Shown: positions 33,908 to 35,550 of the stretch, in pieces
How the letters are laid out: each line of letters opens with the position of its first letter
How positions within the stretch are numbered: the stretch's first letter is position 1
Source: Mollicutes bacterium
Lineage (GTDB): Bacteria; Bacillota_I; Bacilli_A; RF39; UBA660
Length of the DNA stretch: 35,550 bases
NCBI GenBank assembly: GCA_012799635.1
Contig: JAAZKW010000048.1
Span: 1 to 35,550 of the forward strand
Direction of reading: 5' to 3'
Made by a program: the position numbers and the translations under genes
The notes under the pieces: generated by a model
The model's input: only the letters and a program-made list of their open reading frames with translations
Databases searched by the model: none
What the model was told of the DNA's origin: nothing

Positions 33908-33957
33908 AATCTTATATTTAATATTCTTGAAATTATTAAATTATTTTTTGTTTTCAT
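33895..33957 (-). CDS. Candidate 20-aa leader peptide of upp
   Basis: A minus-strand ATG at 33957, directly behind AAAAAGG, opens 20 codons that end in KES and a TAA at 33897-33895, in the loop of the terminator hairpin; its last codons form the 5' arm. A TATTAT (33975-33970) would place the transcript start only about 6 bases before the ATG. The ribosome site is poor, so the evidence is mainly position. Confidence 0.28.
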   Translation of the reverse strand: MKTKNNLIISRILNIRLKES

Positions 33958-33968
33958 CCTTTTTAAAT

Positions 33969-34023
33969 AATAATACAATTTTTAATGAAAGGCAAGGTTT
34001 TTATTACAAAAACTTGTATTATT
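33969..34023. repeat. 10-bp inverted repeat in the upp-murE divergent region
   Basis: AATAATACAA (33969-33978) and TTGTATTATT (34014-34023) are perfect inverted copies 35 bp apart. An imperfect inner dyad lies between them (CAAGGTTTTT and AAAAACTTG, 33993-34016). The region covers the presumed upp promoter and lies just before the murE promoter. It could be an operator or an RNA structure; no known regulator motif is recognised. Confidence 0.5.
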
Positions 34024-34061
34024 TTTGTTTTATTATAAAATATTCTTAGAGGTGACTAACT

Positions 34062-35453
34062 ATGATTAATGTAAAAATAGATTCAAGAAAAATAACTAAA
34101 GGAGATATTTTTGTCTGTATTAAAGGAAGTAACGTTGATGGACATGATTATATTGAAGATGCTATTAAAAATGGAGCTTCTAAAATAATAAGTGAAAAAG
34201 ATTTAAATATTGATATTACTTTAGAAGTAGTTAATGATACCCAAAAGTGGTTAAATCAGTATATGATAACTAATTATTCTGAAAAAATAAACAAACTTAA
34301 CATCATTGGTATAACAGGTACCAATGGTAAAACCACGACATGTTTTTTAACATATCAAATGTTAAATAAATTAAAAGCTAAAACAGCTTATATTGGAACA
34401 ATTGGTTTTTATATCCCAGAAGAAAAAGAAATAACTCTTCCTAATACTACACCAAATATCTTAGATTTATATGAGCTTTTATTAACTGCCTTTGACAAAG
34501 GATGTAAAAATGTTGTTATGGAAGTAAGTTCTCATGCTCTTCATCAAAAAAGAGTTGCAGGAATAAAATTTAAAATAGGAGCTTTTACTAATTTTTCCGA
34601 AGATCATCTTGATTATCATCAAACAATGGAAGAATATTTAAATTCTAAATTACTTTTATTAAAACAACTTGACGGAGTAATGATTGTTAATAGTGATGAT
34701 AAAGCAAGTCAAAAATTTATTAAGACTTATCCAAAGACTATTTCTTATGGTAAAAGTGGTAATCTTAAAATAAATAGTTACAAAGATATGTATACAAAGA
34801 CAGTAATTAATTTTACTTATAACAATAAAGATTATGAAGTTAAAACCAATTTAAAAAGTGATTTTAATGTTTATAACTATTTACTTGCTTTATTAATAAT
34901 TAATAATTTAGGATCTTCTATAGAGGAGATAATTTCTATTACTAAAGATATTTATCCACCTAAAGGAAGATGTGAACAAATTAAAGTTAAAAATGCTCTT
35001 GCTGTAGTAGATTATGCTCACACTCCAGATGCTGTTGAGAAAATAATTAGAGCTTTTAATAAACATAAAGAAGGGAAAATAATGACTATTATCGGTTGTG
35101 GAGGAGATAGAGATCCATATAAAAGACCGATTATGGGAAAAATTGCAACTGATGAATCTGATTATGTAATATTTACATCTGATAATCCTAGAACAGAGAA
35201 TCCTAATCTTATTCTTGAAGACATTTTAAAAGGGGTTATAAAAGATAATTATGAGGTTTTAGTAGATCGTCGCGTTGCTATTAAAAGAGGCTTAGATTTA
35301 CTTAATGATAATGATATTTTATTAATACTTGGAAAAGGCCATGAAGATTATCAAATAATTGGTAGAGAAAAGAAACATTTTTCAGATAAAGAAGAGGTAG
35401 AAAAATATATTCGCAATTTAGATATGTCAAATTTTTTTGAAAATGTCAGTTAG
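34062..35453 (+). CDS. murE: UDP-MurNAc-tripeptide synthetase MurE (meso-DAP type)
   Basis: Adds the third amino acid to the murein precursor in the cytoplasm. The 463 aa show the N-terminal DSRKITKGDIFVCIKGSNVD, the Mur ligase ATP site GITGTNGKTTT (about 83-93), TTPNILDL, EVSSHALHQKRV, TNFSEDHLDYH, and in domain III DYAHTPDAV and TSDNPRTENP. DNPR (374-377) marks meso-diaminopimelate enzymes, whereas lysine-adding forms read differently there. AGAGGTG precedes the ATG. The gene is slightly short (usually about 490). It stands alone, divergent from upp and away from other mur genes, and ends at a terminator. Confidence 0.95.
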   Translation: MINVKIDSRKITKGDIFVCIKGSNVDGHDYIEDAIKNGASKIISEKDLNIDITLEVVNDTQKWLNQYMITNYSEKINKLNIIGITGTNGKTTTCFLTYQMLNKLKAKTAYIGTIGFYIPEEKEITLPNTTPNILDLYELLLTAFDKGCKNVVMEVSSHALHQKRVAGIKFKIGAFTNFSEDHLDYHQTMEEYLNSKLLLLKQLDGVMIVNSDDKASQKFIKTYPKTISYGKSGNLKINSYKDMYTKTVINFTYNNKDYEVKTNLKSDFNVYNYLLALLIINNLGSSIEEIISITKDIYPPKGRCEQIKVKNALAVVDYAHTPDAVEKIIRAFNKHKEGKIMTIIGCGGDRDPYKRPIMGKIATDESDYVIFTSDNPRTENPNLILEDILKGVIKDNYEVLVDRRVAIKRGLDLLNDNDILLILGKGHEDYQIIGREKKHFSDKEEVEKYIRNLDMSNFFENVS

Positions 35454-35463
35454 AAATTTTTAG

Positions 35464-35486
35464 AGAATGTCAGTAGGCATTCTTTT
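35464..35486 (+). terminator. Intrinsic terminator after murE
   Basis: AGAATGTC (35464-35471), loop AGTA, GGCATTCT (35476-35483; one G-U), then Ts. On the minus strand the flanking A run would also give a weak T tail, so it may serve both converging genes. Confidence 0.78.
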
Positions 35487-35550
35487 AAAATATCTTATTA
35501 GGGTTCCATTTAGCCCAAGGAGAGTTAACAGTTTTATTAGTTTTAGATAA
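35485..35550 (-). CDS. 3' end of an unidentified minus-strand gene (partial)
   Basis: Reading from the right edge on the minus strand, an open frame of 21 codons ends at TAA 35487-35485. The peptide ends SPWAKWNPNKIF; two Trp in so short a stretch is uncommon for chance AT-rich sequence. It stops right beside the murE terminator, as a convergent gene would. No family can be assigned. Confidence 0.5.
   Translation of the reverse strand, partial: LSKTNKTVNSPWAKWNPNKIF

Noticed and set aside
1-35550. tRNA, rRNA, CRISPR array, insertion sequence, prophage or replication origin
   Set aside because: No cloverleaf, repeat-spacer pattern, transposase or integrase motif, terminal inverted repeats or DnaA-box cluster was seen on either strand by eye.

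Overview
The window is 35.5 kb of very AT-rich, densely packed chromosome from a low-GC Gram-positive bacterium (Bacillota, Bacilli side; probably an uncultured gut-type lineage related to the RF39 or Erysipelotrichia groups, though the exact lineage cannot be read from the sequence). Supporting signs are a CIRCE-controlled hrcA-grpE-dnaK operon, RNase HIII, TrmK, YqeG/YqeH, a ComEA/ComEC DNA-uptake pair, and a MurE with the DNPR motif of meso-diaminopimelate-adding enzymes. TGA is a genuine stop codon here: hrcA, rpoD, yqeH, mutL and pilD all end in TGA, several inside ATGA overlaps with the next gene.

Layout. 1-127: end of an unidentified gene. 151-6827: heat-shock operon hrcA-grpE-(unknown 101 aa)-dnaK-pepF-dnaJ, with an oligopeptidase between dnaK and dnaJ. 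6849-7729: single-gene unit for an unknown membrane-anchored protein. 7789-10366: comEA-comEC. 10380-12636: a small accessory island between comEC and holA, with a YhcG/DUF1016 nuclease broken by an in-frame TGA, a 147-aa unknown, a gene scrap, and a 186-aa protein with a possible Cys-His-Asp site. 12676-17471: holA, rnhC (minus strand), cvpA, trxA, uvrC. 17500-19530: a two-gene unit of very divergent rnfC and rnfD. 19590-23055: dnaG-rpoD-trmK. 23135-25544: pilC-pilD, with a 33-aa membrane miniprotein antisense to the end of pilD. 25709-28249: a DUF2207-like protein, then prs with a leader ORF and terminator. 28295-31375: yqeG-yqeH-mutL. 31408-33849: asnB converging on upp; upp also has a terminator-bearing leader. 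34062-35486: murE, then the end of a minus-strand gene.

How the genes work together. Most are housekeeping: protein folding, replication (HolA, DnaG), transcription (sigma A), DNA repair (UvrC, MutL, RNase HIII), tRNA and ribosome maturation, PRPP and uracil metabolism, asparagine and murein synthesis. comEA, comEC, pilC and pilD together suggest natural transformation, although the pilus ATPase and pilins lie outside the window.

The least explained material is: (1) the RnfC/RnfD pair, which keeps both 4Fe-4S clusters but appears to have lost the flavin and NADH motifs and has no other Rnf subunits beside it; (2) two PRPP-related genes, prs and upp, each preceded by a very short ORF whose stop codon lies in an intrinsic-terminator hairpin; (3) a conserved-looking small gene embedded between grpE and dnaK; and (4) the comEC-holA accessory island. 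All functions are read from sequence by eye, and no database search was run.
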